Source: Gordonia neofelifaecis NRRL B-59395
GTDB lineage: Bacteria > Actinomycetota > Actinomycetes > Mycobacteriales > Mycobacteriaceae
DNA: 37,121 bases
Reading direction: 5' to 3'
Assembly (NCBI RefSeq): GCF_000192435.1
Contig: NZ_AEUD01000024.1
Coordinates: 1 to 37,121, forward strand
The position numbers and the translations under genes were made by a program. The notes beneath the pieces are model-generated. The model was given only the letters and a program-made list of their open reading frames with translations, had not been told where the DNA came from and made no database searches. The stretch's first letter is position 1. Each line of letters opens with the position of its first letter. Shown piece by piece: positions 1 through 7,449 of the stretch.

Positions 1-640
1 CGTCGACAACGTCGTCGACATGGCCCACTTCTTCTACGTCCACTACTCGTTCCCGACGTTCTTCAAGAACGTCTTCGAAGGTCACGTCGCATCCCAGTTC
101 CAACGATCGGTGCCACGAGCCGACATCAACGTCGGCACGTACGCCGACGACCCCGACTCGTCGATCGACTCCGATGCCTCGTACTTCGGCCCGTCGTACA
201 TGATCGACAAGCTCTACAGCCACGCCAACGGGATGACGATCGAAACCAACCTCATCAACTGCCACTACCCGATCTCGAACGACTCGTTCAAGCTGATGTA
301 CGGCGTCAGCGTCCGCAAGGTCCCCGGCCTGTCCGATGAGGAGAACGCAGGCATCGCCGCCCAGTTCGGGCAGGGCGTGATGGTCGGCTTCGAGCAGGAC
401 GTCGCGATCTGGAAGGACAAGGCCCCCATCGACAATCCCCTGCTGTCGGAGGAGGACGGGCCGGTCTACCAGCTCCGACGCTGGTACCAGCAGTTCTACA
501 CCGACGTCGAAGACGTCACCGAAGACATGACGAACCGCTTCGAGTTCGAGATCGACACCACCCGTGCCATCGAGAGCTGGCAGACCGAGGTCGACGAGAA
601 CATCGCCGCGGGTCGGGTCGTGGACACCACCATCGGCTGA
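1..640 (+). CDS. kshA: 3-ketosteroid 9-alpha-hydroxylase, oxygenase component, C-terminal part (5' end outside window)
   Basis: KshA is the terminal Rieske oxygenase that 9-alpha-hydroxylates 4-androstene-3,17-dione or its 1,4-diene; with KstD this breaks ring B. The reading frame is open to the left edge (first full codon at base 2), so about 212 C-terminal residues are present and the N-terminal Rieske domain is missing. The visible part begins at the iron site: VVDMAHFFYVHY carries the two iron-ligand histidines (visible residues 9 and 14), followed by FPTFFKNVFEGH, and the third ligand, an aspartate, lies in GFEQDVAIW. The segment IDNPLLSEEDGPVYQLRRW is also a family hallmark. Known KshA proteins are about 380-400 residues. 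No reductase partner (kshB) is in the window. Product assignment is firm; whether this copy prefers C19 or C21 steroids cannot be seen. Confidence 0.93.
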   Translation, partial: VDNVVDMAHFFYVHYSFPTFFKNVFEGHVASQFQRSVPRADINVGTYADDPDSSIDSDASYFGPSYMIDKLYSHANGMTIETNLINCHYPISNDSFKLMYGVSVRKVPGLSDEENAGIAAQFGQGVMVGFEQDVAIWKDKAPIDNPLLSEEDGPVYQLRRWYQQFYTDVEDVTEDMTNRFEFEIDTTRAIESWQTEVDENIAAGRVVDTTIG

Positions 641-665
641 CGCTCGCCGATCCCGAGTCGAGATG

Positions 666-680
666 TTCCATTGACCGGGA
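666..680. promoter_or_regulatory. Palindromic operator candidate, site 1 (TTCC-N7-GGGA)
   Basis: Imperfect palindrome TTCC-ATTGACC-GGGA in the gap between kshA and the hsaA-type gene, 95 bases before the latter's start. It is one of ten copies of the same 15-bp pattern in this window. A half-related TTCCGGGA run follows at about 693-700. Confidence 0.5.
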
Positions 681-774
681 ATCGTCCGACCGTTCCGGGA
701 CAATCACCGTCACCATGAGAACCATCAAGGTCCCCACCTTCATCCCGCAAGAATCTCTAAGAACCGAGGAAGTC

Positions 775-1956
775 ATGACCACTCGCCCCATCGATGCGCT
801 CGCGGACATCGCAGACCAGATCCGCGACCAGGCCGAGGAAGCCGAGCGACTCGGCCAACTCCCCACCGAAACGGCCAAGAAGCTCAAGTCCGCGGGCGTC
901 ATGAAGATGCTCGCCCCCGCCAACTACGGCGGACTGGAGACCCACCCGCGCGAGTTCGCGGAGACGGTCATGAAGGCCGCCAGCCTCGACGGTGCCACCG
1001 GATGGGTCTGCGGCATCGTCGGCGTCCACCCATGGCAGATGGCCTTCGCCGACCCGAAGGTACAGGAAGAGGTGTGGGGCGAGGACGACAACACCTGGAT
1101 CGCGTCGCCGTACGCCCCGACCGGCGTCGCCACTCCGGTGGACGGCGGCTACCGCTTCAGCGGCCGGTGGCAGTTCAGCTCGGGCACCGACCATTGCGAC
1201 TGGATCTTCTTGGGTGCCCTCCTGGGCGACGAGAACGGCGTCCCGCAGATGCCGCCGACCATGCTGCACATGATCCTGCCGCGCAGCGACTACACGATCG
1301 TCGAGGACTCCTGGAACGTCGTCGGCCTGAAGGGCACCGGATCCAAGGACATCGTCGTCAAGGACGCCTTCGTGCCGTCGTACCGGGTCATGAACGGTGA
1401 CCACGTCATCGACGGCACCGCGCAGGCGGAGGCAGGCATGACGAAGACCCTCTTCAAGATGCCGTGGTCGTCGATGTTCCCGCTGGGCATCACCTCAGCT
1501 GTCGTCGGCCTTGCGGAGGGCGCCCTGGCGTGTCACCTCGACTACCAGCGCGACCGCATCGGCGCGCAGGGGCAGGCCATCAAGGATGACCCGTACACCC
1601 TGTTCGCCATCGGCGAGGCCGCCGCGGACATCAACGCCGCGCGTCAGGAGCTGCTGGCCAACATCGATGAGATCTGGGATCTCGTCGACGCCGGCAAAGA
1701 GGTCGACTTCGAGCGTCGCGCCGCCGGTCGCCGCACCCAGATCCGCGCGGCCTGGCGTGCCGTGATGGCCGTCGACCAGATCTTCGCCCGCTCCGGTGGC
1801 AATGCACTCCGCATGGACAAGCCGCTGCAGCGGTTCTGGCGCGATGCACACGCCGGCCTGAACCACGCGATCCACGTCCCGAGCACGCCGTGGCACGCCT
1901 CCGCGCTGACCTCGATGGGCTTCGACGCTCCGGACCAGCTCCGGGCGATGATCTGA
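775..1956 (+). CDS. hsaA: HsaA-type flavin-dependent steroid hydroxylase (acyl-CoA dehydrogenase fold)
   Basis: This is predicted to be the oxygenase of the two-component hydroxylase that turns 3-HSA (the phenolic secosteroid) into the catechol 3,4-DHSA, using FMNH2 or FADH2 from an HsaB-type reductase. The protein is 393 residues, against 394 for M. tuberculosis HsaA, and matches it along the whole length from memory: GATGWVCGIVGVH, EEVWGED, FSSGTDHCDW, VVGLKGTGSKDIVVKD and FWRDAHAG, the last with the catalytic-type histidine near residue 359. The start at 775 is preferred over the upstream ATG at 715 because GAGGAAG lies just before it and the length then fits the family. It is followed 40 bases later by the hsaC-type gene, its pathway successor. 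Several divergences from the M. tuberculosis sequence leave room for a paralogue with a different secosteroid preference. Confidence 0.82.
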   Translation: MTTRPIDALADIADQIRDQAEEAERLGQLPTETAKKLKSAGVMKMLAPANYGGLETHPREFAETVMKAASLDGATGWVCGIVGVHPWQMAFADPKVQEEVWGEDDNTWIASPYAPTGVATPVDGGYRFSGRWQFSSGTDHCDWIFLGALLGDENGVPQMPPTMLHMILPRSDYTIVEDSWNVVGLKGTGSKDIVVKDAFVPSYRVMNGDHVIDGTAQAEAGMTKTLFKMPWSSMFPLGITSAVVGLAEGALACHLDYQRDRIGAQGQAIKDDPYTLFAIGEAAADINAARQELLANIDEIWDLVDAGKEVDFERRAAGRRTQIRAAWRAVMAVDQIFARSGGNALRMDKPLQRFWRDAHAGLNHAIHVPSTPWHASALTSMGFDAPDQLRAMI

Positions 1957-1996
1957 CCCAGACCGTATCTCTCTAGCAGAAAGCATTCGAGATCCA

Positions 1997-2902
1997 ATGA
2001 CCGACATCAAGGGCCTTGGCTACGTCAAGATCCAGACCAACGACCTGGACCGCTGGCGCACCTTCGCGTTCGACGTCCTAGGCTTCGCCAAGGGCTCCGG
2101 CCCCGATGAGAACGCCCTCTACCTGCGGATGGACGAGCGTGCCGCGCGCATCACCGTCGTCCCGGGCGACACCGACGAGATCGTTACCATCGGCTGGGAG
2201 GTGCGTGACGGTGCCGCTCTGGCCCGCGTCCGCGAGGCCGTCACCGCGGCGGGCGTCGAGGTCACCGAGCTGACCAACGACGAGGCCGACGCTCGGCGCA
2301 TCGAAGCAGGCGTCACCTTCACCGATCCCGCCGGCGCCACCCTCGAGGTGTTCCACGGCCCGATCCTCGATCACAGCCCGATCGTCACCCCGTACGGCGC
2401 CAAGTTCGTCACCGGCGACCAGGGCCTGGGCCACGTGGTCCTGCCCGTCATGGACCTGAACGGCTCGTTCGACTTCTACCAGAACGTGCTGGGCTTCCTG
2501 CCCCGCGGCGCGATGCGCATTCCGGCTCCGCCGGAGTTCGGACCGATCCGCATCCGCTTCATGGGTGTCAACGAGCGCCATCACAGCCTGGCCCTGTGCC
2601 CGGCTCCGCACGGCGGCGCACCCGGCCTGATCCACATCATGGTCGAGGTCGACACCCTGGACGCCGTCGGCCAGGCGCTCGATCGCGTCATGAAGGACGG
2701 CTTCTCCGTGTCGTCGACCCTGGGTCGCCACACCAACGACAAGATGATCTCGTTCTACGTCCGCGCTCCGGGCGGCTGGGACATCGAGTTCGGTTGTGAG
2801 GGCATGCGCGTCGACGAGTCCGGCTACACCGCCGAGGAGATCACCGCCGACAGCTACTGGGGCCACGACTGGTCGGGCAGCGAGCCGCTCGCCGCCATGT
2901 GA
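1997..2902 (+). CDS. hsaC: HsaC-type extradiol catechol dioxygenase (VOC fold)
   Basis: An iron(II) type I extradiol dioxygenase, predicted to cleave the catecholic A ring of 3,4-DHSA to give 4,9-DSHA. It has 301 residues (HsaC has 300) and two VOC domains, about 1-125 and 143-290. The metal triad of the family is intact in the C-terminal domain: His146 in GLGHVVLP, His213 in LIHIMVEV and Glu264 in WDIEFG. The second-sphere histidines of the family correspond to His196 (ERHHSLAL) and His245 (GRHTND), and a Tyr follows at 254. It lies 40 bases after the hsaA-type gene with no terminator between, and a strong hairpin follows it, so hsaA-hsaC form one transcript end. Identity as an HsaC/BphC-class enzyme is firm; the steroid substrate is inferred from neighbours. 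Confidence 0.88.
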   Translation: MTDIKGLGYVKIQTNDLDRWRTFAFDVLGFAKGSGPDENALYLRMDERAARITVVPGDTDEIVTIGWEVRDGAALARVREAVTAAGVEVTELTNDEADARRIEAGVTFTDPAGATLEVFHGPILDHSPIVTPYGAKFVTGDQGLGHVVLPVMDLNGSFDFYQNVLGFLPRGAMRIPAPPEFGPIRIRFMGVNERHHSLALCPAPHGGAPGLIHIMVEVDTLDAVGQALDRVMKDGFSVSSTLGRHTNDKMISFYVRAPGGWDIEFGCEGMRVDESGYTAEEITADSYWGHDWSGSEPLAAM

Positions 2903-2922
2903 TCGGGACCATCCCACACACC

Positions 2923-2962
2923 GAGAACGCCGCGTTCCACACCCGTGGAGCGCGGCGTTCTC
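2923..2962 (+). terminator. Rho-independent-type hairpin after hsaC
   Basis: A perfect 12-bp arm GAGAACGCCGCG (2923-2934) pairs with 2951-2962, and five further pairs form inside (2936-2940 with 2945-2949) after one mismatch. It lies 20 bases after the hsaC stop codon. There is no long T run, as is usual in high-GC actinobacteria. Confidence 0.8.
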
Positions 2963-3122
2963 GCATGTCAGCGGCCACTTTGGCCGAATGGGGTGACACA
3001 GCTCTCATCAGGCGCTACACTCACATATACCTAATCGAAAGAGCGTGGTCAGAGGGATTTATCCCGGCGTTGACCAAGCAGTCGATACGCATTCAGCCCC
3101 GATGCACCCTGGAGAGATAGCC

Positions 3123-3926
3123 ATGACCGAAACCCCGAGCGCCGTTCTGGACCGCCTGACCCTCGTTCTGGACGCCTTCGACGGCCACGCCCGACAGAGC
3201 CTGGCGCAGATCGTTCGCCGCACCGGCCTCCCCCGATCGTCGGCTCATCGAATGCTCGAGCGTCTCGTCGCACTGCGCTGGCTGCGCCGCGACGGCCGCG
3301 AGTACGAACTCGGCATGCGCCTGGTGGAGCTCGGCTCCCTGGCCATCCACCAGGACCGCCTGCACACCTCCGCCCTCCCCTTCCTGCACGAGCTGCATCG
3401 CATGACCGGCTTCGTCGTGCACCTCGGCGTGCTGCAGGACGGCGACGTCGTCTACCTGGAGAAGGTCGGCGAGAACCTCGGCAAGGCGCTGCCGACCCGC
3501 GTCGGCGGCAAGCAGCCCGCACACTGCACGGCCATCGGCAAGGTGCTCCTCGCGCACTCCGACGAGACCCCCGCGACGGGCGAGGAGCTCGAGCGCAAGA
3601 CCCGCTACTCGATCGCCTCCCCGATCCAGCTCTCGAAGGAACTGCAGTCCGTCCGCGACCGCGGCATCGCGATGGAGCGCGAAGAGGCCGTGCCGCGCTT
3701 CGGCTGCATCGCCGCCCCGATCGGCGAGCCCGGCAAGGCCGTCGCCGCCGTCTCGATCTGCGGCCCGGTGGACCAGCTGAAGTTCGACAACCGCCTCGCT
3801 GCACCGCTGCGCATGGCCGCCCTCGGCACCTGGCGCAACGCCGGCGGCACCGACCTCCGGATCACCCCCACCCTGCAGCAGCGTCGCCCGATGATGGCGT
3901 CGCAGCACCTGCCGGTCGCGGGCTGA
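3123..3926 (+). CDS. IclR-family transcriptional regulator
   Basis: A 267-residue IclR-family DNA-binding protein. The N-terminal winged helix covers about residues 5-75 (LAQIVRRTGLPRSSAHRMLERL is the helix-turn-helix, with a wing ending in YELGMRL). The effector-binding domain follows (about 85-245), with family features PAHCTAIGKVLLA and FGCIAAPIGEP. The start at 3123 has GGAGAG seven bases upstream. It is alone on its transcript: a terminator precedes it and PadR converges on it with a 7-base gap. In the family such proteins control aromatic or steroid catabolic operons and often bind TTCC-type palindromes, so this is my leading candidate for the regulator that reads the ten TCCC-N7-GGGA sites. 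No copy of that site lies in its own upstream gap, which instead has a CGGCC-N5-GGCCG palindrome at 2972-2986. Confidence 0.9.
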   Translation: MTETPSAVLDRLTLVLDAFDGHARQSLAQIVRRTGLPRSSAHRMLERLVALRWLRRDGREYELGMRLVELGSLAIHQDRLHTSALPFLHELHRMTGFVVHLGVLQDGDVVYLEKVGENLGKALPTRVGGKQPAHCTAIGKVLLAHSDETPATGEELERKTRYSIASPIQLSKELQSVRDRGIAMEREEAVPRFGCIAAPIGEPGKAVAAVSICGPVDQLKFDNRLAAPLRMAALGTWRNAGGTDLRITPTLQQRRPMMASQHLPVAG

Positions 3927-3933
3927 GCCGGGG

Positions 3934-4602
3934 TCAGTTCTGCTCGCGCTGCCGCTTGCCGATCTCCCCGACCTCCTGCCAGCGCCCCGGCGCGGGCGGG
4001 ATCAGCCGGCCGTCGTCGTGGAGCGCCGGAGCCAACTCGCGCTGCGTCTCGTCGATCGAATCGATCAGGCGCAGCGTGAGATCGCGTTCGGTCTCGTAAT
4101 GCGCATGGGCCCACTCCAGCGCGAGCCGCGGGTACGACCACGCGGCCTCGCTCCGAGCCAGCTCCGCGTCGCCGGCCACCTGCGCCCGGACCCGCTCGAG
4201 GTCGTCGAGGTACTCGCGGAGCCGCGCTTTGAGATCGGTGGGCGAGCTCATGTGCCCGAGCCAGATCCGCATCACCATCGGATGCTTGAGCATCGGCGGA
4301 TCGACCGGAGCGGAGCTGACCCACTGCCGCGAGGCGGCCAGCCCCTCGTCGGTGATCGCGTACAGGCGCCGCGAGCGCTCCCCGGGCTCGCTGACGGTCC
4401 GCGAGCGAGCCAAGCCCAGCTTCTCGAGACGCTTCAACTCGCTGTAGACCTGGCTGAACGACGGACTCCAGTAGAAGTGCCCGATCGACCAGTCGGCCCA
4501 CCGCTTGATGTCGTACCCCGACACCTCCTCGTTGAAGGAGAGCATGCCGAGGACCGCCCAACTCGTAGCAGGCATATCCGGCAGTTCAGTCTGGTCGTCC
4601 AT
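3934..4602 (-). CDS. PadR-family transcriptional regulator
   Basis: A 222-residue PadR protein. The N-terminal winged helix is recognisable by WAVLGMLSFNEEVSGYDIK, then FYWSPSFSQVYSELKRLEKLGL and a basic wing with RRLYAITDEG; the C-terminal helical dimerisation region runs from about residue 105 (DLKARLREYLDDLERVRAQ). The start at 4602 is chosen because the open frame upstream has no conserved sequence and runs into the promoter region of the divergent flavin reductase gene. It is transcribed divergently from that gene across a 173-base gap holding an operator candidate, the usual arrangement for a local repressor. In this family small aromatic ligands release the repressor. Its ligand is unknown. 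Confidence 0.87.
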   Translation of the reverse strand: MDDQTELPDMPATSWAVLGMLSFNEEVSGYDIKRWADWSIGHFYWSPSFSQVYSELKRLEKLGLARSRTVSEPGERSRRLYAITDEGLAASRQWVSSAPVDPPMLKHPMVMRIWLGHMSSPTDLKARLREYLDDLERVRAQVAGDAELARSEAAWSYPRLALEWAHAHYETERDLTLRLIDSIDETQRELAPALHDDGRLIPPAPGRWQEVGEIGKRQREQN

Positions 4603-4660
4603 CTCTGCTACCAACACCCGGCGATCGTAACAATCCCCGTCATCGCAGGTCAGTGGCGTC

Positions 4661-4675
4661 ACCCGCTCATCGGGA
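4661..4675. promoter_or_regulatory. Palindromic operator candidate, site 2 (ACCC-N7-GGGA)
   Basis: ACCC-GCTCATC-GGGA in the divergent gap between padR and the flavin reductase gene. Read on the other strand it is TCCC-GATGAGC-GGGT, with the same central heptamer as site 4. Confidence 0.5.
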
Positions 4676-4775
4676 CAGTGCCCTTGGCCCGATCCGGGAA
4701 AAGTCAGATCATCGAATAGACACCATCCACCGAACTCTCCGGCGCCGCCGTCGGGGACCGAACACGAGGCACGCA

Positions 4776-5318
4776 ATGCAAAGCACCGTCCCCAACAACG
4801 CAGATCCGGCCGACCCCGTCGCCGTGCCCTCCGCCGGAGTGATCCCGTCGGAGATGCTGCGGGAGGTCATGGGCCATTTCGCGACCGGCGTCGCGATCAT
4901 CACCGCGTACGACGGCGACGAGCCCGTCGGCCTCACCTGTCAGTCGGTCGTCTCCGTCTCCCTCGAGCCGCCGTTGATCGCCTTCTGCCCGGCTAAGACG
5001 TCCACCAGCTGGCCGCGCCTCCGCAAGAGCGGGTCGGTCTGCATCAACGTGCTCTCGGGTCCGCAGGGACCACTGTGCAGACAGTTCTCGAAGTCGGGCA
5101 CCGACAAGTTCGCGGGCGTCGCCCACCGACCGGCGGCCAACGGCGCACCGCTGATCGACGAGGCGCTGGCGCACGTCGAAGCCACCGTCGAGGCCGAGCA
5201 CGACGCCGGTGATCACACCATCGTCGTCTGCCGCGTCACCGATCTCGCCGCACACGCGCACGCCGTCGACGGCGGCCCGCTCCTGTTCTACCGCGGCGGC
5301 TTCGGCAACTTCAGCTGA
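4776..5318 (+). CDS. hsaB: HsaB-type flavin reductase
   Basis: An NAD(P)H:flavin reductase of the HpaC/HsaB family, expected to supply reduced flavin to the HsaA-type hydroxylase at 775. It has 180 residues; HsaB has 187. Shared features are MGHFATGVAIITAYDGDEPVG near the N-terminus, VSLEPPLIAFCPAKTSTSW, CINVLS, TDKFAGVAHRP, DHTIVVCRV and the C-terminal PLLFYRGGF. The ATG at 4776 is chosen for length; the frame is open further upstream, but that stretch lacks similarity and overlaps regulatory DNA. It is a single-gene transcript, bounded by the divergent padR promoter region and a strong terminator hairpin, and so is separated from its partner gene by the two regulators. Confidence 0.87.
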   Translation: MQSTVPNNADPADPVAVPSAGVIPSEMLREVMGHFATGVAIITAYDGDEPVGLTCQSVVSVSLEPPLIAFCPAKTSTSWPRLRKSGSVCINVLSGPQGPLCRQFSKSGTDKFAGVAHRPAANGAPLIDEALAHVEATVEAEHDAGDHTIVVCRVTDLAAHAHAVDGGPLLFYRGGFGNFS

Positions 5319-5330
5319 TCGACCGGACAT

Positions 5331-5367
5331 GAGAAGAGGGCCCGCGCGATGCGCGGGCCCTCTTCTC
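5331..5367 (+). terminator. Strong hairpin terminator after hsaB
   Basis: Seventeen paired bases (5331-5347 with 5351-5367) around a 3-base loop, starting GAGAAGAGGGCCCGCG, 12 bases after the flavin reductase stop codon. Confidence 0.9.
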
Positions 5368-5426
5368 GTATCTCCGGGTCCAGATCGTCTGGGCTCACGC
5401 CGCCTCAGGTCGGTCGAGAAGCCCGC

Positions 5427-5494
5427 GAACGAAGTGAGCGAGCGTATCGAGACCCCACAATCCACCGGGTCTCGATACGCTCGTCACTTCGTTC
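5427..5494. repeat. Dispersed inverted repeat, copy 1
   Basis: The left arm 5427-5455 and right arm 5467-5494 are reverse complements apart from one inserted base; the core is GAGCGTATCGAGACCC. The same arms recur at 30165-30236. It sits between the hsaB terminator and the 3' end of the Baeyer-Villiger gene, that is, between convergent genes. Confidence 0.85.
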
Positions 5495-5572
5495 CTCACT
5501 ACTCGCACCTCAACCATCACACTGAGACCACCCTGAATGGGACACCGGGACGGTCGAGAAGCGGCAGTCGGC

Positions 5573-7213
5573 TCAGCGAGAGGTGATCTCGAAGCCCGGG
5601 TAGCCGTCGGCGGCGACCTTCTTGATGATGTCGCCGTAGACGCCGAACCCGCCGACGAACGGCATGAACACCCGCGGCCGGCCGGGGATGTTGGCGCCGA
5701 CGTACCAGGAGTCCGCCTTGATCATGAGCGAGCCCTCGGCGCGGTTGCGGCACTCCTCGACCCAGCCGTCGACGGCCTCGGTGGTCGGTTCGATCGCCGC
5801 AGAACCGGTCGCGTCGAGCTCGGCGATCGCGTCGGCCACCCAGTCGACGTGGAGCTCGCTGTGCAGCACCATGTTCGCCAGCACCGACGGGCTGCCCGGC
5901 CCGGTGAGATTGAACAGGTTCGGGAAGCCCTCGATGGTCAGGCCGAGGTAGGTGCGCGCACCGGCGGCCCATTCCTCGTTCAGCGTCTTGCCGCCGCGGC
6001 CCACGATGTTGATCTTGGCGACCGAGCCCGTCATCGCGTCGTAGCCCGTGGCCAGGACCAACGCGTCCAGATCGTGGTGGGTGCCGTCCGCAGTCACCAC
6101 GCCGGTCTCGTCGATCCGTTCGATCGGCGACTCCCGGAGGTTCACCAGCTCGACGTTCTCGCGGTTGAAGGTCTCGAAGTAGCCCGAGTCGGTGCAGATG
6201 CGCTTGGTGCCGATCGGATGGTTCGTCGGGATCAGCAGCTCGGCGATCTTCGGATCGTCGATCTTCGCGCGGACCTTCTCGACCCAGAAGTCACGCGCCG
6301 TGTTGTTCGCCTCGAGGCTGGTGAACTGATCGGGGAAGGCCTTGCTGAACAGTACGCCACCCTTCTGCCACCACTCCTCGTAGACCTCGCGACGCTCGTC
6401 GTCGGAGACCTCGAGAGCGCTCTTGGGGTGCGTCTCGTGCGGTGAGCCGCCGCCGCTGAGCCGCGACAGGCGACGCCGCTCGGCGTAGTTCGCCTTCTGC
6501 GCGGCGCGATCCTCGTCGCTCAGCAGCCGATTGCCCGCCGGAACGCTGAAGTTCGGCGTCCGCTGGAAGACGGTGAGCTTCTCGGCCTGCTTGGCGATCT
6601 CCGGGATCGACTGGATGCCCGACGACCCGGTGCCGATGACGCCGACCTTCTGTCCGCTGAAGTCGACCGGCTCGTGCGGCCACTGGCCGGTGTGCAGCAG
6701 CGGACCGGCGAAATCGTGCAGGCCGGGAATGTTCGGCAGATTCGCGTTCGACAGCGGGCCGAGGCCGAGCACCACGAACCGGGTGCGGATCTGCTCACCG
6801 GTGTCGGTGCTCACCGTCCACAGCAGCGTCTCCTCGTCGAAGACGATGTCGGTGACACGGGTGCTCAGCGTGATGTCCTTCGCGAGATCGAATCGCTCGA
6901 CCACGTGCTCCATGTACGCGAGGATCTCGGGCTGGGTGGCGTACTTCTCCTGCCAGTCCCATTCCTGCTGGAGATCCTCGTCGAACGAGAACGAGTAGTC
7001 GACGCTCTCCACGTCGCAGCGGGCGCCGGGATAGCGGTTCCAGTACCAGACGCCGCCGACGCCGTCCGCGGCCTCGATGACGCGAACTGACAATCCGTCC
7101 TTGCGCAGCCGGTAGAGCGAGTAGATTCCAGCGAAGCCGGCCCCGACCACGACGGCATCCAACGGCTCAACGCCGGAGGACTTCTCCACTGATGACTCCG
7201 ATCGTGCAGTCAC
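5573..7213 (-). CDS. Steroid (progesterone-type) Baeyer-Villiger monooxygenase
   Basis: An FAD- and NADPH-dependent type I Baeyer-Villiger monooxygenase of 546 residues. Seen: the FAD Rossmann motif GAGFAG (24-29), the NADPH Rossmann motif GTGSSG (194-199), and the family fingerprint FAGPLLHTGQWP (168-179), which fits FxGxxxHxxxWP exactly. From memory the protein follows the 549-residue steroid monooxygenase of Rhodococcus rhodochrous closely along its length (GVWYWNRYPGARCDVES, SGGGSPH, ALEVS, GPGSPSVLANMVLHSELH, GANIPGRPRVFMPF). That enzyme converts progesterone to testosterone acetate, so this one probably removes a C17 acetyl side chain by esterifying it. The GTG at 7213 is preferred because AGAAAGG precedes it. 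It is divergent from a kstD-type gene across a gap with two operator candidates. The exact substrate is inferred. Confidence 0.88.
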   Translation of the reverse strand: MTARSESSVEKSSGVEPLDAVVVGAGFAGIYSLYRLRKDGLSVRVIEAADGVGGVWYWNRYPGARCDVESVDYSFSFDEDLQQEWDWQEKYATQPEILAYMEHVVERFDLAKDITLSTRVTDIVFDEETLLWTVSTDTGEQIRTRFVVLGLGPLSNANLPNIPGLHDFAGPLLHTGQWPHEPVDFSGQKVGVIGTGSSGIQSIPEIAKQAEKLTVFQRTPNFSVPAGNRLLSDEDRAAQKANYAERRRLSRLSGGGSPHETHPKSALEVSDDERREVYEEWWQKGGVLFSKAFPDQFTSLEANNTARDFWVEKVRAKIDDPKIAELLIPTNHPIGTKRICTDSGYFETFNRENVELVNLRESPIERIDETGVVTADGTHHDLDALVLATGYDAMTGSVAKINIVGRGGKTLNEEWAAGARTYLGLTIEGFPNLFNLTGPGSPSVLANMVLHSELHVDWVADAIAELDATGSAAIEPTTEAVDGWVEECRNRAEGSLMIKADSWYVGANIPGRPRVFMPFVGGFGVYGDIIKKVAADGYPGFEITSR

Positions 7214-7310
7214 GATGTGCCTTTCTGATTCAGCTGACCGGCACAGCCGACAGCGAGATCCTGATTCGACCAGAACGATAGGCACCGACCAGCGGCGACG
7301 GCAGTGCTGT

Positions 7311-7325
7311 TCCCGCTCACCGGCA
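7311..7325. promoter_or_regulatory. Palindromic operator candidate, site 3 (TCCC-N7-GGCA)
   Basis: TCCC-GCTCACC-GGCA in the divergent gap between the Baeyer-Villiger gene and the first kstD-type gene. Its centre is 17 bases from that of site 4, so the two copies are close enough for cooperative binding. Confidence 0.45.
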
Positions 7326-7327
7326 CG

Positions 7328-7342
7328 TCCCGATGAGCGGGA
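7328..7342. promoter_or_regulatory. Palindromic operator candidate, site 4 (TCCC-N7-GGGA)
   Basis: TCCC-GATGAGC-GGGA, both half sites intact, 2 bases after site 3 in the same divergent gap. Confidence 0.55.
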
Positions 7343-7449
7343 TCACCGATGCGTGACGAAGGCCTCAGACCCTACGGTCGGATGCGTCTTCCCACTCATG
7401 ACCAAGGTCCCGACGACAGCAGTCGGAGCCAGTCCCCCAGATGGAGTAA

